This document shows, piece after piece, positions 6,435 to 12,864 of a stretch of 13,851 nt of DNA. The stretch is from Lysobacterales bacterium (GTDB taxonomy: Bacteria; Pseudomonadota; Gammaproteobacteria; Xanthomonadales; Xanthomonadaceae). A program made the translations under genes and the position numbers. The notes under the pieces were generated by a model, which was not told where the DNA came from, searched no databases, and saw nothing but the letters and a program-made list of their open reading frames with translations. The stretch is taken from contig JAATFS010000461.1 of NCBI GenBank assembly GCA_015655035.1, positions 1 through 13,851 on the forward strand, given 5' to 3'. The first letter of the stretch is position 1. Every line of letters begins with the position of its first letter.

Positions 6435-8717
6435 TCAGCCCGGTTCGATCAGCGTGGTATTGCGATCGATGGCCTCGCGGTAGGCATCCAGCACGGTCGC
6501 GGTCTGGCCGATATAGCGGCGCAGGTCGTCCCAGCGGCGGTCCTCCAGTGCCTCGCGGATGCCGGGCAGGGTCTTCACCTCGTAGCCGGTCGCCAAGCCC
6601 GGCGCATAGATCAGATTTCGGTACCACGGCCGCCCTGGCAGCCCGGTCTGGACCAGCAGGGTCTGGTCGATCCGTTGCAACGACGTGTTGAGTTTGTCGC
6701 GGACGTCGCCGCTCAGGCCTGCGCCATGTGCAACCAGGGCCTCGTCATAGCGTTTGGCGCTGGCCTGCAAGCGTGCGATTGCCTGATCCAGCGGCGCGAA
6801 GTCGATCACCGGCACTGCTGGCTTGGCCACAGGCGCAAGCAACGGGCGATTCGGATTGCTGACCGCCGGGTAGGCCCCGGCAGCCAGCAGTTCGTCCTGG
6901 TTGCGCGCACTCTCGCGATCGGCATCGGCTTGCTGCTTGATTTCCTGCGCGTACCCGGCCACGGCATCGGCATCGGCAAAGTCACCGAAACGCTGCGGCA
7001 ACACCGGCGCATTGGCTACCCGCAGGACGGTGCGGCCGACCGTCTGCGACAACAACGGCAGATAACTGAAATCCGGATCGACGAAGCGGGCAAAGTAATC
7101 GTAGGAGTCGTACAGCGAATGGTAGACACCGCTGCTACCGCCCTGCCCCCCATAGCCCAGGTCCAGCGTCGCCAGTCCCAGGTGTTGCAGGAACGGACTG
7201 TAGTCGCTGCCCGATCCCAACGCCTTTAGCGGCACGTCGCCACCGGCTGCCAGTTTTTTGGCCACGTCCTTCTGTGCAGGCTTGGCGGCCGGCGCCAACG
7301 CATCGATGCGCGCACGCGCACGTTGGCGTTCGAGCACGCTGACACCGCTGTCGGGATCGCGCAGGTCGGCCGCCACGCCGTTGATCAGGCGCTGCAGTGC
7401 ATGGCTGCCACCGGCATTGAGAAACCCACGGCCGTTGCCATCGGTGTTCACGTAAAGCACCGCCTTGCGCCGCAGTTCGTCGGCATGCTGCTCAGCCCAT
7501 TCGGTGGACCCCAGCAATCCGGCTTCTTCGCCGTCCCAGCTGGCGTACACCAGGGTGCGCCTGGGGCGCTGCCCCTGACGCGCCAGCTCGCCGATCGCCT
7601 TGGCCTCGGCCAGCAATGCAGTGGTGCCCGAGAGCGGGTCGGCCGCGCCGAATACCCAGCCGTCGCGATGATTGCCGCGTATCACCCACTGCTCCGGGTA
7701 ATCGCTGCCACGCAGTGTTGCAATCACGTTGTAGAGGGTCTGACTGCCCCAATCGGCCTCGACCTTGAGATGCACCCGCGCACTGCCATCGCCGCCGATG
7801 CGGTAGGTGATCGGCAACGCGCCGCGCCAGTCCTCCGGCGCCACCGGCCCGCGCAATGCAGCCAGCAACGGCTGTGCATCGCCCCAACTGATCGGCAAGG
7901 TCGGGATTTTCAGCACGCTGCCGGCCTGTTCCAGCTTCAGCCGCTTGGCACCGGCAGTGGCACCCACGCCTGGCGTCAGCGGATCGCCCGGGTAGAGCGC
8001 GAAGTTGGCCACCGAGCCACGCTGCACACTCCATTGATTGCGCGCAGGACCATCCGGGTAGGGCAGATCCTGGAAATAGCCGTCGTCGCGCGGGTCGGAA
8101 TAGATGATCGCGCCGATTGCGCCGTGCTCCTGTGCCAGCCGTGGCTTGAGACCGCGCCAGCCCTTGCCGTAGCGGGCGATGACGATCTTGCCGCGCACGT
8201 CCACCCCGTTGCGTGCCAGCGCTTCATAGTCCTCGGCGATGCCGTAGTTGACGTAAACCAGGTCCGCAGTGACATCGCCATCCCCGCCGTAGATGACGTA
8301 CGGCGGCAGTACGCCCTCGGTCTGCGACGACGTACTGTCGCCCGGCAAAGGCGGCTCTTTCAGCCGGGCGAGGTAAGGCTTGGCGCCAAGCAATTCCAGG
8401 CGCGACGTTTTCGGCGAAGGCCACAGCACCTCGAACTGCTCGATGCGCGTCTCCCAGCCGAAGGAACGCAGCCGCGCCTCCAGGTCGCGGGCATTGGCCA
8501 GGTTGTGCGGCGAACCCACATGATTGGGGCCGGATGACCACTGCTTCAGCCATCCACGGTAGTCGGCCTCTTTCAACGCGGTATCGAAACGCGCCTCCAG
8601 CGCACGCTGCGCTTCGGCGGCAGCGGGATCGTAGCCCGGCAGCGATACCGGCTGCGCGGCAGCGGTTTGGGTGGCAAGCAACAGCGCGAGCAGCCAGGTG
8701 TGTTGCGGGAAATTCAT
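6435..8717 (-). CDS. exported M28-family zinc peptidase (glutamate carboxypeptidase II / PSMA-like)
   Basis: Secreted co-catalytic di-zinc peptidase (760 aa), similar in layout to glutamate carboxypeptidase II/NAALADase and transferrin-receptor-fold proteins. The signal peptide is residues about 1-22 (WLLALLLATQTAAA-QP). Order: protease domain start, PA-type apical domain (about 130-330), M28 catalytic domain, then a C-terminal helical dimerisation domain (about 620-760). Visible catalytic residues are H350 and D360 (GNHRDGWVFGAADP), catalytic base E397 and zinc ligand E398 (SWDGEEAGLLGSTEW), D426 (YVNTDG) and H533 (VYHSLYDSYDYF), so the site looks intact. ATG at 8717 has AGGAG with a 6-nt spacer; the longer frame from 8777 lacks a signal peptide at its front. 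It follows the TonB receptor by 125 bp and probably trims peptides (perhaps gamma- or alpha-glutamyl or dipeptidyl) for uptake. The exact substrate cannot be read from sequence. Confidence 0.92.
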   Translation of the reverse strand: MNFPQHTWLLALLLATQTAAAQPVSLPGYDPAAAEAQRALEARFDTALKEADYRGWLKQWSSGPNHVGSPHNLANARDLEARLRSFGWETRIEQFEVLWPSPKTSRLELLGAKPYLARLKEPPLPGDSTSSQTEGVLPPYVIYGGDGDVTADLVYVNYGIAEDYEALARNGVDVRGKIVIARYGKGWRGLKPRLAQEHGAIGAIIYSDPRDDGYFQDLPYPDGPARNQWSVQRGSVANFALYPGDPLTPGVGATAGAKRLKLEQAGSVLKIPTLPISWGDAQPLLAALRGPVAPEDWRGALPITYRIGGDGSARVHLKVEADWGSQTLYNVIATLRGSDYPEQWVIRGNHRDGWVFGAADPLSGTTALLAEAKAIGELARQGQRPRRTLVYASWDGEEAGLLGSTEWAEQHADELRRKAVLYVNTDGNGRGFLNAGGSHALQRLINGVAADLRDPDSGVSVLERQRARARIDALAPAAKPAQKDVAKKLAAGGDVPLKALGSGSDYSPFLQHLGLATLDLGYGGQGGSSGVYHSLYDSYDYFARFVDPDFSYLPLLSQTVGRTVLRVANAPVLPQRFGDFADADAVAGYAQEIKQQADADRESARNQDELLAAGAYPAVSNPNRPLLAPVAKPAVPVIDFAPLDQAIARLQASAKRYDEALVAHGAGLSGDVRDKLNTSLQRIDQTLLVQTGLPGRPWYRNLIYAPGLATGYEVKTLPGIREALEDRRWDDLRRYIGQTATVLDAYREAIDRNTTLIEPG

Positions 8718-8842
8718 CTGTAGCTCCTGCGTCGACCACGAAGTCAGCGATGCGCGGTGGAGGCGAAGCATCCACATCGGGATGCGGATGCCGCTCGTGC
8801 CGCTCCGTAAAACGCGGGCGCTCCGACACCGGAACGCCGCCC
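8718..8842 (-). repeat. intergenic repeat and hairpin between receptor and peptidase genes
   Basis: GCATCC at 8768-8773 can pair with either copy of a tandem GGATGC (8780-8785 or 8786-8791), giving two alternative stems in the 125-bp spacer. There is no T-run, so a full stop of transcription is unlikely; the hairpin could set the relative expression of the two genes. The peptidase Shine-Dalgarno lies at the downstream end of this spacer. Confidence 0.4.
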
Positions 8843-11476
8843 TCAGAACCGATAATCGAATCCGACGGTGAAGTAACGCCCACGCAGATCGTACTGAGTG
8901 AAATCGTACGGGGCGCGGATGCCCGGGAAGGAGGCATCGATCGGCGGCTCTTCGTCGGCCAGGTTCTCGATCTTGGCATAGACGGTGAGCTTGTCGATCC
9001 CGCTATAGCCCAGGTACAGATCGAACTGGTCGTAATGGTCCACCCGCGACTGCACCGCGCTCGCAGCAGTGCTGGCCTTCTGGTCGTAGCCGCCAGTGTA
9101 GAACCAGGTCAGTGCCGCGCTGAAGTCGCGCAGGTTCCAGTCCAGCGTCGTGGTGGCCTTGTTGCGTGGCAGCGACGGTCCCAGGTTGCTGCCGGCATAG
9201 TCTTCCAGCGGGCCGCCCACCACGGTCGGGCGGCGATAGTCACGCACGTGGGTGTAGTTGCTGGTGAGGCCGAAATCGCCGGCCGCCGCAGTGCGCCAGC
9301 GCTGGCGCAGCTCGATGTCGAACCCGGACGTGCTCAGCTCGCTCAGGTTCTGGTAGCGGTTGTAGACGGCCACCAGCTTGCCGCGCGCATCGCGGATCAC
9401 GTCGGCCGGCACGTTGTTCTGCACCACCGTGGCGCTGTTGGCGGTACCGATCAGGTTCTCCAGTTCGATCTTGTACCAGTCCACGCTCAGGCTGGTGTCC
9501 GCCCAGGGCGACAGCACGAAACCAACGTTGTAGCTGCGCGTGCGTTCCGGATCCAGGTCGGAGTTGCCGACCGTGAAAAACGTGGGGTTCTGCCGCGAAC
9601 CCGGCACATCCGGGTCGTAGGGATCGACCACCGAACCGTAGGAGATGTTGGTACTGGCGGCATTCTCCGACAGCGAGGGTGCGCGGAAACCGCGCGATAC
9701 CGCCGCGCGCACCAGCACCGCGTCCCATGGCTGCCAGCGCAGGCTGGCCTTGGGCGAAAACGCGTTGCCGAAATCGCTGTAGTGGTCGCCACGTCCGGCC
9801 AATTGCAATTCCAGCGAAGACAGCAGCGGTATGTTGAACTCGGCGTACAACGCCGACACCTTGCGCTCGCCATCCACCTCGGCAATGGCTGGACGAATCT
9901 GCAGGCCGGCGTCTATCTGCCACGGATTGCGCGAGACCAGTTCCTCCTGCCGCCACTCCGCGCCGGCGGCGAAACCGACGCGGCCGGCCGGCAGCTCGAA
10001 CAACTGTCCGGACACCTTGGCGTCCACGCCATGCAGGGTCGAACGCGCCGGCCGCAGCGTACTCAGGTTGATCGCATCGATCACCGATCGCGGCGTGGCG
10101 GCCGGATCGAGCAGGTTGTAGCTCCCGCCGGCCAACGCATCGGCCAGCGCCCAGCGATTGGCGAACCCGGCCACGACTTTCTCGTGTTCGACGCTACGCG
10201 CGCTGAACCCAGCCACTTCCCAATCCCAACGCTCGCTCGATCCACGTACGCCGCCGAGGAAGCGGTAGGACTGCGAACGATTGATCTTCACCGATTGGCC
10301 GAGGTTGAAGAAGGTGTATTCAATCGGTACGTCCACGCCATAAGGGTTGTACGGACTGGAGGCAGGCAGCAGGTTGGAGACCGATTCGGCGAGCCCGGTA
10401 TCTGCATTCAGTGCGAAGCGCCCGCCCTCCAGCGTGAAGTACGGACTGGAGCCGAAGATCGAAACGCCCTTGATTTCGCTGTAGAGCGCCTCGCCGAAGG
10501 CTTCGACGTTGTCGCCAAGACGGAACGTGCCGTTGGCGTAGGCCTGGTAGCGCTTGGTCGACGGAATCAAGGTCGTGGACGGCGCCTGATTGAAGCCGCA
10601 GGTATCTCCGGCCAGGCCATCGATCGGCGCACTCGCGGTCAGTACCGTGCCCTCCGGGCACCGGCCGGCGGCATCGAGCATCGGCACCGAACGACCATCG
10701 ACCAGGAAGCGCGCGCCCTTGGCCGACCAGCCGTTCCAGCGTCCGCCGGGCAGGCTGTCGTAGATGCCCGAGCGGGTCAGCGCGCGCTGATCCTGATCGA
10801 GCCGATCACGGTTGTACGCATCCAGGCTGAAGAGCACGTTGTAGCCATCGTTTTCCAGATCGCCGATGCCGCCGACGAACTTGGCGCGCTGGGTATCCAA
10901 TCCCCCCTGGTCGGAGGTGCCGCCGCTGACCCCGAGCTCGGCGCCCTGGAAATCCTGCCGGGTGATGATGTTGACCACCCCGGCCACCGCGTCCGAACCG
11001 TACACCGCCGAGGCGCCATCCTTGAGCACCTCGATGCGCTCCACCGCCGCCAGCGGCAGCGCATTGAGGTTGACGAAGGTGTCGCCCAGGCCATTGGCCG
11101 GGAAGCCGTAGTTGGCCAGGCGCCGGCCGTTGAGCAGCACCAGTGTGTTTTTTTGCGACAGCCCGCGCAGGCCGATGCCGGCCGAGCCGGACGCCCAACC
11201 GCTGTTGCTGGTCTCGTTGGTGGCGTTGCCGGTGTTGGCCGAGATCGAACGCAGGGCATCGGCGACGGTCAGCTTGCCCGACTGCTCCAACTGCTGCCGG
11301 GCGATCACCTGGACCGGATTTGGCCCCTCGCTATCGCTGCGCTTGATGTTTGAGCCGGTCACGCTGACGGTGGCCAGGGTCTTGCTGGATTCCGGCGCGG
11401 CGCCCTGCTCGGCCTGAGCGATCGGGGCCAGTGCCGACGCGAGGGCCAGCGACAACAGGTGAGACGTGTAGCGCAT
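8843..11476 (-). CDS. TonB-dependent outer-membrane receptor
   Basis: Outer-membrane active transporter (877 aa). The signal peptide is about residues 1-22 (HLLSLALASALAPIAQA). A TonB-box-like stretch, TLATVSVTGS, lies around 33-42, followed by a plug domain (about 50-175) with the classic motifs GLRGLSQKNTLVLLNGRRL, VERIEVLKDGASAVYGSDAVAGVVNII and the ADALRSI helix. The rest is a 22-strand-type beta-barrel ending in GFDYRF, with the terminal Phe required for outer-membrane insertion. There is no N-terminal signalling domain, so it is not a FecA-type transducer. The substrate is unknown; the downstream exported M28 peptidase suggests peptides or peptide-like nutrients. ATG at 11476 is preferred because AAGGA lies 11 bases upstream and it opens directly on the signal peptide; the ATG at 11488 (four residues longer) sits right on that element. 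It is divergent from queD, sharing an intergenic region rich in palindromes. Confidence 0.92.
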   Translation of the reverse strand: MRYTSHLLSLALASALAPIAQAEQGAAPESSKTLATVSVTGSNIKRSDSEGPNPVQVIARQQLEQSGKLTVADALRSISANTGNATNETSNSGWASGSAGIGLRGLSQKNTLVLLNGRRLANYGFPANGLGDTFVNLNALPLAAVERIEVLKDGASAVYGSDAVAGVVNIITRQDFQGAELGVSGGTSDQGGLDTQRAKFVGGIGDLENDGYNVLFSLDAYNRDRLDQDQRALTRSGIYDSLPGGRWNGWSAKGARFLVDGRSVPMLDAAGRCPEGTVLTASAPIDGLAGDTCGFNQAPSTTLIPSTKRYQAYANGTFRLGDNVEAFGEALYSEIKGVSIFGSSPYFTLEGGRFALNADTGLAESVSNLLPASSPYNPYGVDVPIEYTFFNLGQSVKINRSQSYRFLGGVRGSSERWDWEVAGFSARSVEHEKVVAGFANRWALADALAGGSYNLLDPAATPRSVIDAINLSTLRPARSTLHGVDAKVSGQLFELPAGRVGFAAGAEWRQEELVSRNPWQIDAGLQIRPAIAEVDGERKVSALYAEFNIPLLSSLELQLAGRGDHYSDFGNAFSPKASLRWQPWDAVLVRAAVSRGFRAPSLSENAASTNISYGSVVDPYDPDVPGSRQNPTFFTVGNSDLDPERTRSYNVGFVLSPWADTSLSVDWYKIELENLIGTANSATVVQNNVPADVIRDARGKLVAVYNRYQNLSELSTSGFDIELRQRWRTAAAGDFGLTSNYTHVRDYRRPTVVGGPLEDYAGSNLGPSLPRNKATTTLDWNLRDFSAALTWFYTGGYDQKASTAASAVQSRVDHYDQFDLYLGYSGIDKLTVYAKIENLADEEPPIDASFPGIRAPYDFTQYDLRGRYFTVGFDYRF

Positions 11477-11539
11477 CACTTCGAACATCCTTGGAAATAA
11501 GGACGCCAGTGAGCCATGCAGCCGGGTTTAACGAAAATT

Positions 11540-11589
11540 ACATGTATGCATACGGTTATGACGATATGCGTCATTGCGTGTCGCACCAA
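11540..11589 (-). promoter_or_regulatory. palindrome cluster and promoter candidate upstream of the TonB receptor
   Basis: An AT-rich island contains ACATGT (11540-11545), the perfect 10-bp palindrome GTATGCATAC (11544-11553) and, four bases on, an inverted repeat ATGACG/CGTCAT with a 5-nt gap (11558-11574). On the minus strand TTGGTG (11589-11584) and TATCGT (11566-11561), 17 bp apart, form a possible promoter whose -10 lies inside the inverted repeat. That is where a repressor would act. The palindromes are seen directly; the promoter and operator roles are inferred. Confidence 0.45.
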
Positions 11590-11674
11590 GACATACGTCC
11601 GTACCGACGCACCGCTTCGACCATGACAGGCGCCCCGGCTTGCGAGAAGTCCGGCGCCGCACGGCCTCGGCATT

Positions 11675-11680
11675 TACAAT
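11675..11680 (+). promoter_or_regulatory. -10 element placing transcription start at the queD ATG
   Basis: TACAAT (5 of 6 to consensus) ends six bases before the queD ATG. A start site seven bases after the hexamer would fall on the A of ATG, which implies a leaderless mRNA. There is no Shine-Dalgarno before the gene and no good -35 at 16-18 bp. Confidence 0.5.
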
Positions 11681-11686
11681 CGGCAC

Positions 11687-12040
11687 ATGGACATCTTCAA
11701 GATTTTTACCCTGGAGGCCGCGCACCGGCTGCCCAACGTCCCCCCGGGGCACAAGTGCTCGCGCCTACACGGGCATTCGTTCCGGATCGAACTGCAAGTC
11801 AGCGGCGAGCCCGGAGCCGAGAGTGGCTGGGTGATGGACTTCGGCGACGTCAAGGCGGCATTCAAGCCGATCTACGACCAGCTCGATCACCATTACCTCA
11901 ACGACATCGAAGGGTTGGAAAACCCGACCAGCGAACGTCTGGCGGTATGGATATGGGAACGACTCAAGCCGGCCCTGCCCGCCCTGAGCGAAATCGTGGT
12001 CCATGAGACCTGCACCTCGGGTTGCCGCTATCGCGGCTGA
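11687..12040 (+). CDS. queD: 6-carboxy-5,6,7,8-tetrahydropterin synthase QueD
   Basis: Converts 7,8-dihydroneopterin triphosphate to 6-carboxytetrahydropterin, the second committed step towards 7-deazaguanine (preQ0/queuosine) in tRNA modification; cytoplasmic. The 117 aa match the compact family length. Zinc ligands are H13 (AAHRLP), H28 and H30 (RLHGHSF). Catalytic residues are C24 (HKCSRLHGH), H68 in LDHHYLN and E107 in HETCTSGC; all are offset by three from the E. coli numbering. The PTSERLAVWIWERL helix and the C-terminal CTSGCRYRG are typical. The start ATG opens MDIFKIFTLEAAHRLP, standard for the family. No ribosome binding site is present, but a -10 element lies six bases upstream. 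No other queuosine gene is in the window, so the pathway is scattered. Stop codon to the phasin start is 163 bp, so they are separate transcription units. Confidence 0.95.
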   Translation: MDIFKIFTLEAAHRLPNVPPGHKCSRLHGHSFRIELQVSGEPGAESGWVMDFGDVKAAFKPIYDQLDHHYLNDIEGLENPTSERLAVWIWERLKPALPALSEIVVHETCTSGCRYRG

Positions 12041-12083
12041 GCCGGTGTCAGGCGCCATGAACCGCTGCGCGCGACTGCCGAAT

Positions 12084-12126
12084 TGACTGAATTGCAAGGA
12101 ATTTTTAATTCAGTCAGAAAATTTTC
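12084..12126 (+). repeat. 10-bp inverted repeat plus adjacent 10-bp palindrome
   Basis: TGACTGAATT (12084-12093) is perfectly repeated in reverse as AATTCAGTCA (12107-12116) around a 13-nt AT-rich gap, followed at once by the palindrome GAAAATTTTC (12117-12126). It lies 44 bases after the queD stop and 11 bases before the phasin -35. It could be a weak queD terminator or a regulator site for the phasin promoter; the lack of a clean T-run after the stem favours the latter. Confidence 0.55.
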
Positions 12127-12136
12127 GGAAAAACTG

Positions 12137-12164
12137 TTGCATCGCAGCGAGAACGCGCTATGCT
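12137..12164 (+). promoter_or_regulatory. sigma-70-like promoter of the phasin gene
   Basis: TTGCAT (-35, 12137-12142) and TATGCT (-10, 12159-12164) with a 16-bp spacer. A start near 12171 gives a leader of about 33 nt. The agreement with consensus is moderate. Confidence 0.5.
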
Positions 12165-12187
12165 GCGACGCAACAAACGGTAACGGC

Positions 12188-12199
12188 ACCCCTAGGGGT
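12188..12199 (+). repeat. 12-bp palindrome overlapping the phasin Shine-Dalgarno
   Basis: ACCCCTAGGGGT is a perfect palindrome whose right half supplies the AGGGG Shine-Dalgarno, five bases before ATG. In RNA the left half could pair with the ribosome binding site (stem ACCC/GGGT with loop CTAG) and reduce translation; in DNA it could be an operator. Confidence 0.45.
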
Positions 12200-12203
12200 C
12201 ACG

Positions 12204-12596
12204 ATGTCGGCTCAGTTCGAAAACGGCTTCAGCGGCTATACCCACGAGTTCGCCACCACGGCGGCTCGGGCCAACCGGATGGCGCTGGAAACCGCAGAAA
12301 GCGCCTTCGGCCTGCACTTGAAGACGCTCGAACGAAACGTCAACGCGACCACGGACTTCTGGGGTCAGTTTGCTCAGGCAAGTGATCTGGCCTCCTACCA
12401 GACGCTATGGCCGAAGGGACTGCAGCTTGCCCGCGACAACCTGGAACGACTGGCTTCGGCCGGGCAGGAAGTCGTCGGTTTGAGCCTGAAGACCTCCGAC
12501 GCCATCGGCCAGCTCGCCAAGCACCAGTTCGAAGCGGTGACCACCCAGGTCCAGGCTTCGATGGCGAAGGCAGGCAAGGGCCACCGCAGCAAATAG
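12204..12596 (+). CDS. phasin family protein
   Basis: Small (130 aa) amphipathic helical protein of the phasin family, which coat polyhydroxyalkanoate granules or, in organisms without granules, have related surface or stress roles. The sequence MSAQFENGFSGYTHEFATTAARANRMALETAE has the usual aromatic, Ala-rich opening, followed by helices (GLHLKTLERNVNATTDFWGQFAQA at about 36-59; GLQLARDNLERLASAGQEVV at about 72-91) and a lysine-rich tail (AKAGKGHRSK). There is no signal peptide. ATG at 12204 has AGGGG five bases upstream inside a 12-bp palindrome and a promoter candidate 40 bp upstream. No PHA synthase is in the window. Two hairpins with identical C-rich loops begin 24 bases after the stop codon, so the phasin mRNA probably ends in them. 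The family call rests on composition and helix pattern rather than a catalytic motif. Confidence 0.8.
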   Translation: MSAQFENGFSGYTHEFATTAARANRMALETAESAFGLHLKTLERNVNATTDFWGQFAQASDLASYQTLWPKGLQLARDNLERLASAGQEVVGLSLKTSDAIGQLAKHQFEAVTTQVQASMAKAGKGHRSK

Positions 12597-12609
12597 GTAC
12601 ACCGACAAT

Positions 12610-12687
12610 TTAGCAGTCTTTGCATGGGTCCCTCCCCCCATGCAATCCGGCCCGACAGATCCCTCCCTCTGTCGGGCTTTTTTATTT
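12610..12687 (+). ncRNA. candidate small RNA or structured phasin 3' UTR with twin C-rich loops
   Basis: Two perfect hairpins stand in tandem. The first pairs TTGCATGGG (12620-12628) with CCCATGCAA (12637-12645). The second pairs GCCCGACAGA (12650-12659) with TCTGTCGGGC (12668-12677). Both have the same 8-nt loop, TCCCTCCC (12629-12636 and 12660-12667), although the stems are unrelated. A T-run follows the second. Identical exposed anti-Shine-Dalgarno loops on different stems are what known C-rich-loop riboregulators look like. A -10-like GACAAT (12604-12609) lies just upstream but has no -35, so the RNA may come from processing of the phasin mRNA. The structure is seen directly; function is inferred. 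Confidence 0.55.
12650..12687 (+). terminator. strong Rho-independent terminator
   Basis: A perfect 10-bp GC-rich stem (12650-12659 with 12668-12677), 8-nt loop and the tract TTTTTTATTT (12678-12687) make a textbook intrinsic terminator for the phasin transcript and the candidate RNA. Confidence 0.93.
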
Positions 12688-12834
12688 CCGGCTTCGCTGC
12701 TGATGCATGTCGGCGTTTTCGAAATCGACCGTGGTCCCATGTACCCGTGGGCGACGCCGGTCAAAGGCAATCAACAACGCTATCGCCTCAAGCGAACCGG
12801 CGGGATAAAGCGGCATCGCTGCCCTGGTCTCCGA

Positions 12835-12858
12835 AGCAGCGCAATGCGCTGCTAGACT
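12835..12858 (+). promoter_or_regulatory. inverted repeat operator candidate overlapping a leaderless -10
   Basis: AGCAGCGC (12835-12842) and GCGCTGCT (12846-12853) form a perfect 8-bp inverted repeat with a 3-nt centre. Its last base is the first base of the -10-like TAGACT (12853-12858), which ends six bases before the ATG of the sulfoxide reductase. There is no -35, so a protein bound to the repeat could either block or replace that contact. No Shine-Dalgarno is present. Confidence 0.5.
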
Positions 12859-12864
12859 TTGCAT

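Noticed and set aside
8534..11353. 939-codon open frame on the plus strand opposite the TonB receptor and peptidase
   Set aside because: It is antisense to two genes with clear motifs, crosses their boundary, and has Arg/Ala/Gln/Val-rich composition typical of GC-rich shadow frames. No domain or ribosome binding site is recognisable.
12640..12855. 71-codon plus-strand frame between the phasin and reductase genes
   Set aside because: It begins inside the first hairpin and reads through the strong terminator, with no ribosome binding site and no recognisable domain.
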